Source: Roseateles chitinivorans
Lineage (GTDB): Bacteria; Pseudomonadota; Gammaproteobacteria; Burkholderiales; Burkholderiaceae_C
Direction of reading: 5' to 3'
DNA length: 47,189 nt
Assembly (NCBI RefSeq): GCF_002761755.1
Contig: NZ_PEOG01000045.1
Location: forward strand, 1-47,189
Part shown: piece by piece, positions 46,189 through 47,189 of the stretch
Layout: each line of letters begins with the position of its first letter
How positions within the stretch are numbered: the stretch's first letter is position 1
The notes under the pieces: generated by a model
Databases searched by the model: none
What the model saw: only the letters and a program-made list of their open reading frames with translations
Told to the model about the DNA's origin: nothing
Position numbers and translations under genes: made by a program

Positions 46189-46740
46189 TCAGGGCGCCTT
46201 CAGCGCGGCGGCGATGCGGGCCTCGAGCGCGGCCTCGTCCTCGGCGCGGAAGCCGGCGTGCTGCATCAACACGCGGCCGTCGGGCCCGAGCAGCACCGAG
46301 CTGGGCATCGCCCGCACGCCGACCCGCTGCGCGGAACCGCCCTTCGGATCGAAGGCCAGCGTCACCTTGGCCGGCACCTCCTTGAGGAAGGCCAGGGCGT
46401 CGTCGCGGCGGGCGTCGAGGTTGACCGCGACGATGCGCAGACCCTGCGCGCCGTACTTGGCCTGCATCTGGTTCATCCACGGGAAGGATTCGCGGCAAGG
46501 ACCGCACCACGAGGCCCAGAAGTCGATGTAGGTGAGCTTGGCCTTGCCGTCGTACAGGGTGACCGGCGCGCCGTCGGCGCCGGGGACGCTCGCGACCGGC
46601 AGCGGCTGGCCGACGTCGGCGGCATGGACCGGCGACAGCGTCATGAAGAGCGCGGCGCCGAGCGAGGCCATCGCGGTGAGGGGGCGCGACGACGCGCCGC
46701 GGCGTCGGGCATCGGCAGGGGGGAAGTGCAGGGTGCGCAT
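46189..46740 (-). CDS. TlpA-like periplasmic thioredoxin
   Basis: The 183-residue product has a signal sequence (about 20-40, ending SPVHAAD), then the TlpA/ResA fold with WASWCGPCRESFPW. The conserved cis-Pro region is AMPSSVLL. It reduces periplasmic thiols and would receive electrons from DsbD in the same cluster. It is separated by 94 bp from the DUF4266 gene, with no terminator visible, so it may be co-transcribed. Confidence 0.88.
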   Translation of the reverse strand: MRTLHFPPADARRRGASSRPLTAMASLGAALFMTLSPVHAADVGQPLPVASVPGADGAPVTLYDGKAKLTYIDFWASWCGPCRESFPWMNQMQAKYGAQGLRIVAVNLDARRDDALAFLKEVPAKVTLAFDPKGGSAQRVGVRAMPSSVLLGPDGRVLMQHAGFRAEDEAALEARIAAALKAP

Positions 46741-46781
46741 CGGGGCTCCAGGGCGTTGGGGGAGAGTGATCGCGGCCGTGT

Positions 46782-47189
46782 TCAGCGGCGAGCGCGGCGG
46801 CGCCACAGGACCAGTCCGGAGAAACCGGCCATCAGCAGCAGCAGCGGATCCGCCGCGCCGGTGCCGGCGCCGATCGTGCAACCGCCGCCGCCGCTGTTGG
46901 ACATCGCGGCATTGCCCGCCGTGCCGCTGAGCGCGACGGTGGCCGTGGCGGGCGACATGTCGCCTTGCAGCGTGAGGGTGGCGGTGTCGGTGGCCGCGGC
47001 GTCGGAGGCGGCGGCGCCCGCGCCGAGCCAGCGCACGGTGATCTGGCAGTTGGCGCCCGGCGCGACGGTGAACGGCGCCGCGCCGCAGCTGCCGGTCCCG
47101 CTCGTGTCGATGGTGAAGCGCGCCGTGCTGATGGCCAGCGAGGCGATGTGCAGCGCCGCGTTGCCGCTGTTGGTCAGGGTCAGCGGACG
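46782..47189 (-). CDS. Partial JDVT-CTERM-like surface protein
   Basis: Only the C-terminal 135 residues are in the window. They hold a beta-sandwich of the choice-of-anchor type (LTNSGNAALHIASLAIS, PGANCQITVRW) and then a sorting tail. The tail has a Gly-rich GGGGCTIG motif, one membrane helix (LLLLMAGFSGLVLW) and basic RRRARR. This matches JDVT/Myxo-CTERM signals, where the protein is processed at the Cys. The 5' part lies beyond the window edge. Confidence 0.7.
   Translation of the reverse strand, partial: RPLTLTNSGNAALHIASLAISTARFTIDTSGTGSCGAAPFTVAPGANCQITVRWLGAGAAASDAAATDTATLTLQGDMSPATATVALSGTAGNAAMSNSGGGGCTIGAGTGAADPLLLLMAGFSGLVLWRRRARR

Overview
The window is G+C-rich DNA (strong GC3 bias in the genes) from a bacterium that looks like a betaproteobacterium of the order Burkholderiales, probably near Roseateles/Mitsuaria/Rubrivivax. 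That placement is an inference from codon use, the tRNA-His sequence and the host gene set (JDVT-CTERM-like protein, DUF3570/DUF4266/ApbE cluster, TrxB-DsbD). About two thirds of the window is prophage DNA and the right third is host chromosome.

Region A (1-20432) is the late and right arm of a podovirus-like prophage. It carries an N4-gp56-type major capsid protein, head-tail and tail-nozzle-like proteins, a holin-like protein and SAR endolysin, a tail fibre/tip protein, three or four ejection-type proteins, and accessory genes (metallopeptidase, SRAP protein, degenerate receiver domain). There is no tape-measure gene. Just before the capsid gene is a small CsrA-like gene. Region A ends at a 3' tRNA-His fragment (att). 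A perfect LexA-type palindrome lies just inside that end.

Region B (20433-30448) runs from the first att copy to a second, 97% identical copy 10,016 bp away. It holds the C-terminal half of an integrase, a broken DUF1376-like replication gene, a second replication gene, a DUF1064 nuclease-like gene and an intact small terminase. It also has three cargo insertions and a large terminase reduced to its two ends, and it stops in a gene cut off by att. No virion genes are present. B is best read as a decayed tandem copy of a related phage; a satellite-like life is a less likely alternative.

A 17-bp motif (CGTRCCAAGGATGRCRS) occurs six times, always on the + strand at a gene boundary, in both A and B. 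It contains CANGGANG, the core of CsrA/RsmE RNA targets. The phage's own CsrA-like protein is encoded beside the first copy. In B the motif marks the right edge of every cargo insertion. This pairing is the most interesting signal in the window.

Region C (30449-47189) is host chromosome. It has a membrane protein, a possible secreted effector with an SPR/QR-repeat leader, and a glutamine-rich lipoprotein. A histidine kinase/response regulator pair follows, with phased direct repeats before the next gene. Next come a 14-bp minisatellite, an ECF sigma/anti-sigma/subtilisin operon, and an outer-membrane protein. Last is a leftward cluster for thiol redox and flavin transfer (TlpA-like, DUF4266, DUF3570, ApbE, DsbD, TrxB), with a partial JDVT-CTERM-like protein at the window edge.
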